This document shows positions 37,107 through 51,234 of a stretch of 64,000 nt of DNA, in pieces. Under the pieces are notes generated by a model, which was not told where the DNA came from, did not search any database, and was given only the letters and a program-made list of their open reading frames with translations. Within the stretch, counting starts at the first letter, position 1. Every line of letters begins with the position of its first letter. The DNA is taken from positions 744,001 through 808,000 of the forward strand of contig NZ_AKCI01000001.1 of NCBI RefSeq assembly GCF_000269605.1. The letters run 5' to 3'. The stretch is from Scardovia wiggsiae F0424 (GTDB taxonomy: Bacteria; Actinomycetota; Actinomycetes; Actinomycetales; Bifidobacteriaceae). The position numbers were made by a program, and so were the translations under genes.

Positions 37107-37784
37107 TCACTCAGCTTCAGCCGCAGACATACTATCCTGCCCATCCTGTACCTTCATACGCACTGCCTGCCCTGACGGGAAACGGTCCAAAGCACCGGTT
37201 TTCGCGATCGCCAGGTAAAGGAGCCACATACATATCCCGGCGATAACTGCCCCGGAAACTATTGTGCTTACACCTTCAACAGCCTTTTTCACAGCAGATG
37301 ACCCCTGCAGGTATCCCAGGACTGCATATCCTATGTAGCATGCAGCTGCGGAGAATAGCCCCGACAGCACCGCTGTGAACCAGTTCCACACCCTGTAAAG
37401 GCAAAAAAGGAAAACCAGTTCTGCACCGATCCCCTGAAGGAGCCCGCTGATAACTGTTTCAGCGCCTCCCCAGGCGTTGCCGAGAAGGGATTCAAGCAGG
37501 GCTGCCACCATCTCGGCATAAACAGCAGCTCCAGGTTTTCTTACTATGATCGCTGCGAGCGGCCCGGCGAAAAGGAACAGTCCGTTAACGAGGCCTATCA
37601 GCCCTGGGATAAATGCGAACGCAGGCTTAAGCGCCTGATAAGCCCATGCCCCTCCCCAATAGATAAAAGCGCTGACTACCCCTATAACCGAGGCGACGAC
37701 GATATCTACCACACGCCACCGCAGAGGAGCCGTGCGTGGAGATGGGGAATGTACTGGTTGTACTGATGGGATATTCGAGTCCAT
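37107..37784 (-). CDS. ykoE: YkoE, thiamine/HMP substrate-binding component of ECF transporter
   Basis: The 225-residue membrane protein starts RWRVVDIVVASVIGVVSAFIY, typical of YkoE, and has about six helices. It should bind thiamine or hydroxymethylpyrimidine from outside and hand it to the fused module just downstream. ATG 37784 is chosen because AAGGAAAGG lies 7 bases upstream and the protein start is conserved there; a longer start at 37820 adds a non-conserved tail. A TPP riboswitch lies 44 bases upstream. Confidence 0.88.
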   Translation of the reverse strand: MDSNIPSVQPVHSPSPRTAPLRWRVVDIVVASVIGVVSAFIYWGGAWAYQALKPAFAFIPGLIGLVNGLFLFAGPLAAIIVRKPGAAVYAEMVAALLESLLGNAWGGAETVISGLLQGIGAELVFLFCLYRVWNWFTAVLSGLFSAAACYIGYAVLGYLQGSSAVKKAVEGVSTIVSGAVIAGICMWLLYLAIAKTGALDRFPSGQAVRMKVQDGQDSMSAAEAE

Positions 37785-37827
37785 AATGTGCCTTTCCTTA
37801 GTAAAATACTCGAAAAGCACGGGTCAA

Positions 37828-37917
37828 GCGACTTTCCGTATGCCGGTATTACCCGGTGGACGTTCTATCGGTATCGGCCTGGCAGCCAGACCGTTTCTCA
37901 GCCTTGCCCCCTGCCGC
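37828..37917 (-). promoter_or_regulatory. TPP riboswitch (thi-box) controlling ykoE and the ECF module
   Basis: The minus strand has the conserved thi-box pieces GGGGGCAAGGCTGAGAAACGG and GAACGTCCACCGGGTAAT then GCATACGGAAAG, matching GCTGAGA and ACCTGATCTGGNTAATGCCAGCG-AGGGAA. P1 can form from GCGGC (37913-37917) with GTCGC (37828-37832), and P3 from GGTCTGG-CTG-CCAGGCC. In the presence of thiamine pyrophosphate it should lower expression of the transporter. A GTGC/GCAC stem may hide the ribosome-binding site. Confidence 0.85.
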
Positions 37918-38059
37918 AGATGATCGGGATACCATGCAGGTATCCGTATGGCCTGTCTGCCGGGCAGAAGGTAAAGCACCCGTGTCAGTTCCTATAGTGG
38001 CACAGGGCAGCGATAATTGCAGCGTTTAGCGTCTATCCTTGCCGGTATGGTAAAAAACC

Positions 38060-38740
38060 ATGGAATGGAACTTGTTCAAGAGGAAAAAAGACTCCGAAGC
38101 TGCTTTATCAGACGAAGGCAGCGGTGCCTCATCACAGGCAGCTTCATCTGATACTGCCGGTAATGCTGCCGGCAGCAGCAAAAAAGGCAGGCCTACCCCT
38201 AAACGCAGCCAGGCAGAGGCCCGAAAGCTGCGCCCTCTGGTTCCCAAAGACCGTAAGGCAAGCCGCAAGGCTGCCCGGCTCCGGTCCCGTGAACGCCAGG
38301 ACAAGGAATACGAAGCAATGCGTACGGGCGACATTGCGCACATGCCTGCCGCTGAGCGTCTCCCATTCCGTATTTATATCCGAAATTACGTAGATTCCCG
38401 GTGGAATATTGCAGAATACTTCATGCCCTTCATCCTCGTTGTCCTCGTCCTGTCGCTGGTCGTGATCAGATGGTTTCCTGCCCTCGCCCTTGTGCTTATG
38501 GTCCTGATTTACGCATATTTCTTTGTTGCCGTGGCTGATCTGATTATTATGTGGCGCGGGCTGAAAAAGCAGCTTATCCTGCATTACGGTGAAGAAAGCG
38601 TTAACCGCAAAATGCGCTCCGGGATGTATGCCGCCCAGCGGGCTATGAATATACGCCGCTGGCGCCTGCCTAAACCGGCCCATCCCAAACACAGCGGTTA
38701 TAAGCAGTGGCGCGAAAAAAATATTATAAAAGATAAGTAG
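38060..38740 (+). CDS. DUF3043 membrane protein
   Basis: The 226-residue protein has a charged, basic N-terminal half (about 1-110) and two membrane helices (about 118-158), then a short basic tail. The pattern KGRPTPKRSQAEA and RLRSRERQDKEY is typical of the DUF3043 actinobacterial family of unknown function. There is no ribosome-binding site; TATGGT lies 8 bases before ATG, so the mRNA may be near-leaderless. lpd follows 12 bases later. Confidence 0.85.
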   Translation: MEWNLFKRKKDSEAALSDEGSGASSQAASSDTAGNAAGSSKKGRPTPKRSQAEARKLRPLVPKDRKASRKAARLRSRERQDKEYEAMRTGDIAHMPAAERLPFRIYIRNYVDSRWNIAEYFMPFILVVLVLSLVVIRWFPALALVLMVLIYAYFFVAVADLIIMWRGLKKQLILHYGEESVNRKMRSGMYAAQRAMNIRRWRLPKPAHPKHSGYKQWREKNIIKDK

Positions 38741-38752
38741 TATTGCCGGATT

Positions 38753-40282
38753 ATGCCTCAGACAAACGGGAATATACGTAAAGGGCAGGAGCACGGCAGC
38801 TCCGGCCGCTATGACTATGATATTGCTGTTATCGGAGCCGGCCCCGGCGGATACGCAACCGCATTGCGTGCCGCAGAGCTGGGGCTGAAAACTGCGCTTA
38901 TTGAAAAAGACGCTACCCTGGGAGGCACCTGCCTGAACCGAGGGTGCATCCCTACCAAGGCGCTGCTCACCGCAGCACATGCCCGCGAAGAGATATCGAA
39001 AGCACAGTACTGGGGTATTTCCGTAGATGAGACCGCCGTATCGGCAGATACCGGGAAACTGTTTGAGCGGAAGGCAAAAATAACCGGCACGATGGTTTCG
39101 GGCCTCGCCTCCCTTATCGATTTCTGCGGGATAACAGTTATTAAAGGATACGCTTCAATCAGCAGTAAGGATGGCCCGCATACGGTCCGGGTCTCTGCTG
39201 ACGGCACCGGGAAAACATCCGTCACTGCAGGGCATGTGATACTTGCTTTAGGGTCGCGCACAGTACCATTCCCAGGCGTTGGATTCTCTGATACGGTCCT
39301 TGATTCTGACCGGGCACTTGAGCTCGCAGAGATCCCGGAAACTGTGGGGATCATCGGCTCGGGAGCCATTGCACTGGAGTTCGCCAGCTTCTGGAATGCG
39401 ATGGGAAGCTCAGTCACTGTTTTTATGCGTAAAGGCCGTCCCCTGTCGCACGGCGATAGCCATATGGGGGAGTCTGTTATGCGGGGCCTGAAACGTGCAG
39501 GGATAAAATTTATACCTTCATCGCACGTTACAAATATTGCAGGAACCCATGAAAGCGAACCGCAGGCTGTTATCTCCTATACCCGCGGTACCGGGGACAG
39601 CAGCGAAGTGCTCGAATTCAAGGCAGACAAGGTCCTTATCGCTATCGGGCGCAGGCCTGCGACAGAAAGCCCCTGGCTGCGCAGCCTCAATATCGCGATT
39701 GACAGCGATGGGAGCATAAAAACCGATCCGTTCGGGAAAACATCGGTCCCCAACATCTGGGCAGCCGGGGACGTGACCGCCGGCCACCAGCTTGCGCATA
39801 AAGCTTTTGCGCAGGGTATTGTTATTGCTGAAAGCATCGCCTGTGAACAGGGGATATTAAGCGCCCTCCCCCGCCCGGTCGATGAAAAAACTGTCCCGCA
39901 GGTAGTCTACTCGACAACCGAGGCAGCAAGCGTAGGGTACACTTCCGAGCAGGCACAGGGGCTTGCCGGACAGTTCACAGATGTTGAGGAAACCGTCCTC
40001 CCCCTCCTGTCCAATTCACGGGTGCTTATGGAACAGTCAGGCGGGAGCATCACTGTTGTTACTGCACGGCATCCCGGGGAGGGCGGGGATACCCGTTATG
40101 TGATCGGGGTGCATATAGCCGGAGTGCGTGCAGGCGAACTGATTGCTGAGGCCGAACAGATAATCGGGAACCATATCCCCCTGGCTGATGCTGCCCGGCT
40201 TATCCATCCCCACCCTACGCTGAGCGAATCACTCGGCGAGACATTGCTTAAAGCTGACGGCAGGCCCCTTCATGTGCGTTAA
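38753..40282 (+). CDS. lpd: Dihydrolipoyl dehydrogenase-like flavoenzyme
   Basis: The 509-residue protein has FAD site IAVIGAGPGGYATALRA, the redox-active disulfide GGTCLNRGCIPTK, NAD site VGIIGSGAIALEFA and the C-terminal base region HPHPTLSE. In other bacteria Lpd is the E3 of 2-oxo acid dehydrogenases or of glycine cleavage. No E1, E2 or lipoate gene is in this window and bifidobacteria make acetyl-P by the bifid shunt, so its partner is unclear. It lies between DUF3043 and DUF4191 genes, near glnA. Confidence 0.92.
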   Translation: MPQTNGNIRKGQEHGSSGRYDYDIAVIGAGPGGYATALRAAELGLKTALIEKDATLGGTCLNRGCIPTKALLTAAHAREEISKAQYWGISVDETAVSADTGKLFERKAKITGTMVSGLASLIDFCGITVIKGYASISSKDGPHTVRVSADGTGKTSVTAGHVILALGSRTVPFPGVGFSDTVLDSDRALELAEIPETVGIIGSGAIALEFASFWNAMGSSVTVFMRKGRPLSHGDSHMGESVMRGLKRAGIKFIPSSHVTNIAGTHESEPQAVISYTRGTGDSSEVLEFKADKVLIAIGRRPATESPWLRSLNIAIDSDGSIKTDPFGKTSVPNIWAAGDVTAGHQLAHKAFAQGIVIAESIACEQGILSALPRPVDEKTVPQVVYSTTEAASVGYTSEQAQGLAGQFTDVEETVLPLLSNSRVLMEQSGGSITVVTARHPGEGGDTRYVIGVHIAGVRAGELIAEAEQIIGNHIPLADAARLIHPHPTLSESLGETLLKADGRPLHVR

Positions 40283-40356
40283 AGTGCGTTAAGTAGTATC
40301 TGTCAAGTACACTGATATCAGGTAGTTTTACAGTTGACACTATATAAGAGGTATGT

Positions 40357-41163
40357 ATGGCCGACCTGAAATCACGCAACAGCAGGAACACAAACCCTAA
40401 ACCTTCCCCCACATCTTCAGCTTCCCGCAAAAACAGCGGGAAGCCCAAGCGCCGCAATATCTTCAAGCAGATGAAGATGATCTATGATTTTACAAAAAAA
40501 GAAGACCCATCCATCACATGGTGGATGCTCGGGGGCTTCATCATCCCTGCAGCCCTTATTGTCGGGCTGGGGTTCATCCTGCGGAACGGATGGATAGGCT
40601 GGATCCTCAACATCATCACAGCACTGCTGCTGGGGTTCCTTGTAATGACAGTCATCCTGACTAACCGGAGCGAAGCCGCCGGATACAAACGCCTTGAAGG
40701 CCAGCCCGGCGCCGCAGGGGCAGTGCTGGACAGCCTGTCAAGCGGGCGCTTCACAGGACGGGTCATCCAGTTCACTAAAGAACCGGTATGGGTCGATCCC
40801 CGCACGAAGAATGCGATCTGGCGCGGGACTTCACTGTACGGTGTCTACCTCGTGGCAGAGGGCCCGCTTGATGCCACAAATGCAGCGATGGACAGGGAGA
40901 CCCAGAAAATACGGCGTGTTACACAGGGGTCTGATATCCCTGTCTACAGGGTTTCTGTAGGCAACGGCGACGGGCAGGTCCCGCTGAGCAAACTGCGCAG
41001 GCATTTGCGCAAACGCCATAAAATCAAATTCACTATGGATGAGCTTGAGCATGTCAACGACCGCCTGCGCACACTGCAAAGCAAAAATGGGCTGCCCATC
41101 CCGAAGGGCGTTGACCCTGCCCGTATGAAGAAGGTAAGCCGCAGGGCAATGCGCGGCAAGTAA
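40357..41163 (+). CDS. DUF4191 membrane protein
   Basis: The 268-residue protein has a basic start, two membrane helices (about 53-100) and a soluble C-terminal domain with [18 protein letters not shown]. This fits the DUF4191 family found next to glnA in mycobacteria and other actinobacteria. The function is unknown. AGAGG lies before ATG 40357. The gap of 116 bases to glnA holds a duplicated AATTTACAGG. Confidence 0.85.
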   Translation: MADLKSRNSRNTNPKPSPTSSASRKNSGKPKRRNIFKQMKMIYDFTKKEDPSITWWMLGGFIIPAALIVGLGFILRNGWIGWILNIITALLLGFLVMTVILTNRSEAAGYKRLEGQPGAAGAVLDSLSSGRFTGRVIQFTKEPVWVDPRTKNAIWRGTSLYGVYLVAEGPLDATNAAMDRETQKIRRVTQGSDIPVYRVSVGNGDGQVPLSKLRRHLRKRHKIKFTMDELEHVNDRLRTLQSKNGLPIPKGVDPARMKKVSRRAMRGK

Positions 41164-41279
41164 TTTACAGGAATTTACAGGACTTATGTGTACCCCGAAC
41201 TACACTGGAAAGAAAGATATCTAGCCACAGATATCACAATATCCGCAAGGATAAATACGGTACTGGAAAGGAGCGGCAT

Positions 41280-42716
41280 ATGGCCGGCATAAGTACAAAA
41301 GAAGATGTAGAAGCCCTTATCGATAAAGAAGAAGTGGAGTACGTATCTGTACGTTTCACTGATCTGATAGGTGTCCAGCAGCATTTTACAGTACCGGCAG
41401 GCGAGTTCCTCAAGGACGCCTTTACCGACGGCATGCCGTTTGACGGCTCATCAATGCAGGGGTTCCAGGCGATCAACCAGTCTGATATGAAGCTTATCCC
41501 GGATGTGGAAACTGCTTATATTGATCCGTTCCGCACCCATAAAACCCTGAACGTAGCATTTTCTATCGTTGACCCTATAACGGATGAGCCGTATTCACGC
41601 GACCCCCGCCAGGTGGCTCTGAAAGCCGAAGCTTACCTTAACTCCACCGGCATTGCAGATACAGCTGATTTTGCACCGGAAGCTGAGTTCTTTATTTTTG
41701 ACAAAGTACGGTTTGAAAATTCCATGCGCCGCTCTTTCTACGAGATCGATTCTGTGGAAGCACCGTGGAATTCCGCTGAGGAGTACGAAGAAGACGGTAC
41801 ACCCAACGTCGGGTTCAAGAACAGGGTGAAGCGTGGATATTTCCCTGTCCCCCCAATCGACCATAGCCAGGACCTCCGCGATGATATGGTTGCCAACCTT
41901 CAGAAAGTGGGGCTGATACTTGAACGATCGCACCATGAAGTCGGCGCTGCAGGGCAGCAGGAGATCAACTACCGTTTCAATACCCTGACCCATGCAGGCG
42001 ATGACCTTATGAAATATAAGTATGTTGTCCACGAAACAGCATATCTTGCCGGGAAAGCTGCGACTTTTATGCCTAAACCCCTTGCAGGCGATAACGGTAC
42101 GGGTATGCACTGCCACCAGTCGCTGTGGAAGAATGGGGAACCCCTGTTTTACAGCGAAAATGGGTACGGCGGGCTGTCGGATATTGCCCGCTGGTATATT
42201 GGAGGGCTGATAAAGCACTCTTCCTCTGTACTGGCATTCACCAATCCTTCCCTGAACTCTTACAAGCGCCTGGTACCCGGGTATGAAGCGCCTGTAAACC
42301 TTGTATACTCTGCCCGTAACCGTTCGGCAGCTATCCGCATACCCTTGGCCGGCACTTCCCCGGCTGCCAAGCGTATTGAGTTCCGCGCGCCTGACCCCAG
42401 CTGCAACCCGTTCCTTGCCTTCTCAGCACAGCTGATGGCAGGGCTTGACGGCATCCTCAACCACATCGAGCCGCCGGATCCTATCGATAAGGACCTTTAC
42501 GAACTGCCGCCCGAAGAGCATGCCCTGGTAAAACAGGTTCCCGCTTCCCTTGATGAGGCACTGAAATCCCTGGAAGAAGACCATGACTTCCTCAGCGAAG
42601 GCGATGTGTTCACCGATGACCTTATCCAGACGTGGATAGATCTCAAGAATGCTGAGATCGAGATGCAGAGGCTTGCCCCTACCCCATTGGAATACGAGCT
42701 GTATTTCCATATTTAA
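41280..42716 (+). CDS. glnA: Glutamine synthetase, type I
   Basis: The 478-residue protein is a type I glutamine synthetase, with [31 protein letters not shown] and [17 protein letters not shown]. The Tyr of DLYELPPEE is the usual adenylylation site of the GlnA1 group. It makes glutamine from glutamate, ammonia and ATP. AAAGGAG lies before ATG 41280. No nitrogen-regulator site was recognised upstream. An inverted repeat lies right after the stop. Confidence 0.97.
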   Translation: MAGISTKEDVEALIDKEEVEYVSVRFTDLIGVQQHFTVPAGEFLKDAFTDGMPFDGSSMQGFQAINQSDMKLIPDVETAYIDPFRTHKTLNVAFSIVDPITDEPYSRDPRQVALKAEAYLNSTGIADTADFAPEAEFFIFDKVRFENSMRRSFYEIDSVEAPWNSAEEYEEDGTPNVGFKNRVKRGYFPVPPIDHSQDLRDDMVANLQKVGLILERSHHEVGAAGQQEINYRFNTLTHAGDDLMKYKYVVHETAYLAGKAATFMPKPLAGDNGTGMHCHQSLWKNGEPLFYSENGYGGLSDIARWYIGGLIKHSSSVLAFTNPSLNSYKRLVPGYEAPVNLVYSARNRSAAIRIPLAGTSPAAKRIEFRAPDPSCNPFLAFSAQLMAGLDGILNHIEPPDPIDKDLYELPPEEHALVKQVPASLDEALKSLEEDHDFLSEGDVFTDDLIQTWIDLKNAEIEMQRLAPTPLEYELYFHI

Positions 42717-42720
42717 TGTG

Positions 42721-42759
42721 ATCCCTGCTCTAGCTGCTGCCGGCAGTCAGAGCAGGGAT
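42721..42759 (+). terminator. Inverted repeat after glnA
   Basis: ATCCCTGCTCT (42721-42731) and AGAGCAGGGAT (42749-42759) are 11-bp perfect arms 4 bases past the glnA stop. No T-run follows directly; a weaker TGCC-CTAAC-GGCA hairpin with TTTTT lies at 42845-42866. Together they probably end glnA. Confidence 0.55.
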
Positions 42760-42875
42760 GCGAGGAACCGGAAGTATTCGTGTTCTTCCTTTTCCAGAAG
42801 CTGCAGATCATGGATCCGAATTCCGGATCGGGAACGGGAAACAGCTGCCCTAACGGCAAAGTTTTTATCTTATGA

Positions 42876-44171
42876 TTAAACTTCCAGTGTAACGTTTTCT
42901 CCAAATACTAAAAGGAGGGCGCAGATAATGATCGCAACTGCTACCACTACTATCTCGTAGCCTGCCAGCCATTCGAAATGGGCTTTCCTACGTTTTACGC
43001 ATGTCCAATAGGTCGCCAGCTGCATCCGGAAACCGATAATACCCAAAGCAGCAATCATAAGAAGTACAAAGCCATCAAACAGCACTCCGTTAGCAGCGAT
43101 AGAATGGGCGAACAGTGCCTGGACAAACAAGCCAGCGGCCAGAATACCAAACAGGACAGAGCTGGAAACAAAAGCGGGTTTCCAGTAGGCGTCAGGATTT
43201 CCTTTGCTCCGGATCAAATACATATGTATCGCCAAAAGGCATACCACAGCAATGACGCATATTACCACGGTAGGCACGATATTGGCCGGTACCCTGTTAT
43301 GCAGATCATCCCACGTACCATACCACGTACACCATCCTCCCCGAATACAATCCTTATCCCCCATAGCACACACATGCCCCGGAGGGCTACCCTGCCACCG
43401 AGCCAGCCTCAAAGGAGTAGGCTTTACCACATCCCACTGTTCAGCAACGGGACCCGTCAGCACACCCGGCCTAATATACGAGTCATACCACCAGTTCCAC
43501 CCTAAGCCATAGCCCACAAGGACAGAAAAAGCAAATAAAACCACTGCCGAACTAAAACGCAGCACAGGATACAGTATTTTCCCCGACACAATAACAGCGG
43601 TAGGATCCTTCTTCCACGCACGGTAACTGCTGATAGATACCCATAACGACATGAGCACAATACTCATCAGACCAAAAGATATAAATATATAATCGAATGC
43701 GCCTACGATAGTGTTGTCTTGCAGGTTCCAATACCAGTTTTTTACTGACTGCGGAACCCAGGAATCAGGCAAAATATAAATAAAATTAAACAGCCATGAC
43801 TGGCCGCGGCTGCGGCTGTCCATACTCTGCCGGATATACCATGCCTCCAAAAACGTAGAAACACAAAACCCCACAGCATACACAACAGTCCATACCCACA
43901 CACGCCGCCACGAATACGACGACCTCCCCTCCTTGGCATCAGGCATCGTTTTAGTGGACTGGACAGGTTCCCCCTCATTATTCGTATGCTTAGCCTCAGT
44001 AAACAGCATAGCGCCGGTAGGAAGCAAAGAGAGACTAGGATAGCCGTCATCCACGCCAGAAAAAGTAATGGGGTATTCGGCATCACCGACACGCTGTGTC
44101 AGACCCTTACCGTCATTATTATCACTATTCTCAGGCTTATCATTATGCTGAAGATTATCGGAATCAGACAT
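42876..44171 (-). CDS. Unknown seven-helix membrane protein downstream of nirK
   Basis: I do not recognise this 431-residue protein. The first 90 residues are polar. About seven membrane helices follow (near 91-111, 160-182, 205-222, 298-320, 332-352, 362-381 and 403-424). A large loop (223-297) is Trp-rich and has three cysteines (C268, C275, C281). There are no histidine pairs like those of heme or copper oxidases. The base content is visibly more AT-rich than its neighbours. It lies 72 bases after nirK on the same strand, so it could share the transcript. AAAGG lies before ATG 44171. Confidence 0.6.
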   Translation of the reverse strand: MSDSDNLQHNDKPENSDNNDGKGLTQRVGDAEYPITFSGVDDGYPSLSLLPTGAMLFTEAKHTNNEGEPVQSTKTMPDAKEGRSSYSWRRVWVWTVVYAVGFCVSTFLEAWYIRQSMDSRSRGQSWLFNFIYILPDSWVPQSVKNWYWNLQDNTIVGAFDYIFISFGLMSIVLMSLWVSISSYRAWKKDPTAVIVSGKILYPVLRFSSAVVLFAFSVLVGYGLGWNWWYDSYIRPGVLTGPVAEQWDVVKPTPLRLARWQGSPPGHVCAMGDKDCIRGGWCTWYGTWDDLHNRVPANIVPTVVICVIAVVCLLAIHMYLIRSKGNPDAYWKPAFVSSSVLFGILAAGLFVQALFAHSIAANGVLFDGFVLLMIAALGIIGFRMQLATYWTCVKRRKAHFEWLAGYEIVVVAVAIIICALLLVFGENVTLEV

Positions 44172-44243
44172 ACTATACCTTTCCCCTTATGCCCCTTTAA
44201 TACTTTCAAGAGTACCTTTTCCTTTGGAAAATAATGCGTATCA

Positions 44244-47194
44244 TTATTTACTTACATCAATATACCCATGCTGCCCCTTTTCAGCAAGGCCCATGGAATG
44301 GTTGACAAAGGGGTACCTTCCCGGCGTCTGGAAATCGATCTCCACGAATCCGCCCTGCGCAGGCATGAGGGGAAGTACCTGAGCCCCGGTATTATGTTCC
44401 ATCGCACCGGATCCTGAAGAATTATCCTTCACCGTGTATCTGCCTTCGGTCCATACGCTTGAGAACTGCGCGCCTATCACGTGGAATGGCATGGAACAGC
44501 TGATCCCGTCATTCATCACCCAGATACGTATACGTTTGCCTGTCTGCGCAGTAAGGGGATGTGCGTCATACTGGAATGCGCGGCCGTTGAATACCGCTAT
44601 ATCGGGTACCATCCGTGCTATTTTTTGGGTGTCGGCACCTTTCCCATTGCCGCCAAGGTACATTTCCCCGCCGACAAGGACGTACTCCTTATCCACCCGA
44701 GGAAGGCCCGCCTGCGGTTCAATGACCACTGCCCCGTACATACCGCCCGCAATATGTACAGTCATCGGGGCAGTTGAACAGTGGTACATCCATATTCCTG
44801 CACGCGATGCCCGGAATGTGTAAGCTAGGGATTTTCCCGGTTTTACGGAACGCATCGCCTTATCCGGAGCAGCATCATCGCCTGCATGGAAATCAAGGGA
44901 ATGATCCATAGACCCCTTATTGACCAGGGTCACTTCAAAAACATCCCCTACCTTCCCGCGGAGCACAGGTCCGGGGATAGTGCCGTTGTAGCGCATTACT
45001 GTCTGCGTAAACCCTTCAGCAACAGTGATTTTTGCCTCAGTGACAGTCATTGTTACCCTGCGTACTACGCCCTGCATACCATTAATGCTTCCGCTGCTCT
45101 GTGTTGACTGCGAATCCGTATAATCAGGCATACGGGGATCGTACGGCGCGCTCTTTTCCGCCTGCCTGCGCAGGGCTGCGGATGAAGGTACGGGAGTGGA
45201 AGGCTGGGCGTTGCTGTCACTGCCTGAAGGCTGCTCGACATGGCTTCCCCGCTGCGAAGAAGGGCCGGCGATCTCATTGCCTTCATTATCTAAGGCAGCG
45301 ATATGGAGGGACATCCCCATCTGCCTGTGCCCTGCCAGGGAACACCATCCTTCCATACTGTACGCAATTACGCCGGCATCCAGCTTTTTAACCTCCCCGG
45401 GAGATACACGTCCGGTCGTTGCACCGTTATCCACCACCAGGTCATGCGTCTGATCACCCGTATTGGAGAACTCAATAACAAGCCTGTTGCCCGCAGGCAC
45501 TGCCAGCCGTGCAGGGGCAAAGGACATCCCGTCAGCCCCTACACGGAGTTTGACAGTTGTGGTTTTCCCGGTAGGTGCAACTGCTGCAGTATGCTGACCC
45601 TGTCCCTGCAGCCCCTGCAGCCCCTGCGGCAGCGAAGGGCTGCCGGAAGCCCCGCCCTGGTTAGCCACAAGCGCAGGATGCATCCCGATTATCAAACTGC
45701 ATACTAAAAGTACTGCTGCCGTACACAGTACAGACCACCCGGATACTGTGAAAAAAGTACGGCGGGACCGGGCATAGTCAGATATATCTGAATGCGTCTG
45801 CGTTACACGCCTGCGGACCCTTTCACGACCGGGCTTCTGCGCCGCAGGAGGCCCTGAGCCCTCCGAGTGCTTCAGATGGCGGGAATCCTCCCTATGGGGC
45901 TGTTCCGGTCCCTCCGGATGCCCAGACGGATGCGCAGCTGAAATTTCCCGGCGCGAAGAAACTGCCCCGGCAAGACCGGCAGGACCGGCAACGACGGCGG
46001 AACTGGCAGGATGAGCTGCAGGACGCTTATTCCTCCGGCGCCTGGATGCTGCGTAAATATTCATCCCCAGGACGCATAATATAAGCGAAAAGACTGCAAT
46101 AACATCAATAAAATCACCTGTCTGCCACAGGGCAGATACCCCTCGTACAGCACCGAGCAGCCTTAATACCAGCCCAAGATGCAGGAGGGTCAGCGGCAGC
46201 CACAGGACGGGGCTGTAGGGCATTGCCCGCCGAATAACAGAGGGGACGATAACGCATACATGGGCAATAACCATTGATATGGTGAACCCCAAAGTCAGTG
46301 CATGTATCCCCATATCTGCCCAGTAACCGTTATCGCCGTAAACTCCGAATATCCATAAAATACTGGCGAACAGCGCCCATGCATACCCCAGGAGCATGCA
46401 GACGCCCATAAACCCTGTGACCCCGCGCACCTTCCATGTTTTTATTGCCGTATCATTAAGCAGCATTGTTACCAGTAATGCAAGTAATGCCAGGCCGAGG
46501 ACAGCATATCCTGCAGAGGGGAGCATCAGCTGCAGCGGCAGCGAAAGCACAGCTGCTGCAGAAGAAGCCGTAAGAACGGGTTCAACATACATGCCGACAA
46601 AAGAAACATGCGCAAGTTCAAGACGCTCCCCAACAATAGTCAGCACAAGAAAAACCATCCACCATGGGGCAAGTGCAGAAGCATTGATGCCGGACGCCCA
46701 TAATCCTGCTGAACAGGTGCCGGCAGCCGATCCAAGTAGCTGGATGAGGACAGACACAGAGTGCTGCCTGGTCCAGATAACGGCATATACCGCGCTCAGC
46801 AGGGACATCCCGGCAGCCCAGAAGATCCCCGGGACCAGCTGCCAGAGGGACATCGGGACCACCCTCATCATGATGAGGATCATGGACAGCATCCCCAGCG
46901 CTTCGCTCAGAGGCGCGAGAAAACCCCATGCAGGCTTGCGCGGGGAACCCGCACGGAAAGCGACACCCCGTTCCAGACATATCGCGGTGCCCAGGAAACC
47001 AAACACCATCAATGCCCCGTGTGCGTCGGCGAGCGGCGGGCGTGTGACCGGCGAGGGAAGATTGGAGCGCAAAAGCGCAGCAAAGGTCCCGGCCAGGGCG
47101 GCAAGGCCAGCACATATCAGCAGGAAGAACCGGGGCCATGGGAACGCAACAGAATGCCCTGTCCGGCGGGGGCCGTTTATTGTATCAAAATCTT

Positions 47195-47198
<4 letters not shown>
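44244..47198 (-). CDS. nirK: Copper nitrite reductase fused to a membrane domain and an extra cupredoxin
   Basis: The 984-residue protein has three parts: an NnrS-like membrane domain with about 11-12 helices (1-395), a cupredoxin with H, C, H and M ligands (about 550-650, GWCSLAGHRQMGM), and a two-domain multicopper oxidase (about 690-984). The last has type 1 copper ligands H766, C807, H815, M820, type 2 ligands H771, H806, H967, and the catalytic D769 and H906. The spacing follows the Alcaligenes NirK numbering almost exactly. It should reduce nitrite to nitric oxide outside the membrane. Its start overlaps the apbC stop (ATGA). AGGAAAA lies upstream. Confidence 0.85.
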
Positions 47199-51179
<3,981 letters not shown>

Positions 51180-51188
51180 GACCTGACC

Positions 51189-51206
51189 GAGTGATCCGAA
51201 TCACTC
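51189..51206 (-). other. Short perfect hairpin between the TPR gene and ligA
   Basis: GAGTGAT-CCGA-ATCACTC has 7-bp arms and lies between the end of the TPR gene and ligA promoter. The absence of a T-run makes a terminator only weak. Confidence 0.35.
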
Positions 51207-51234
51207 CTACAATACAGCATCTGTCGAGGACCCG

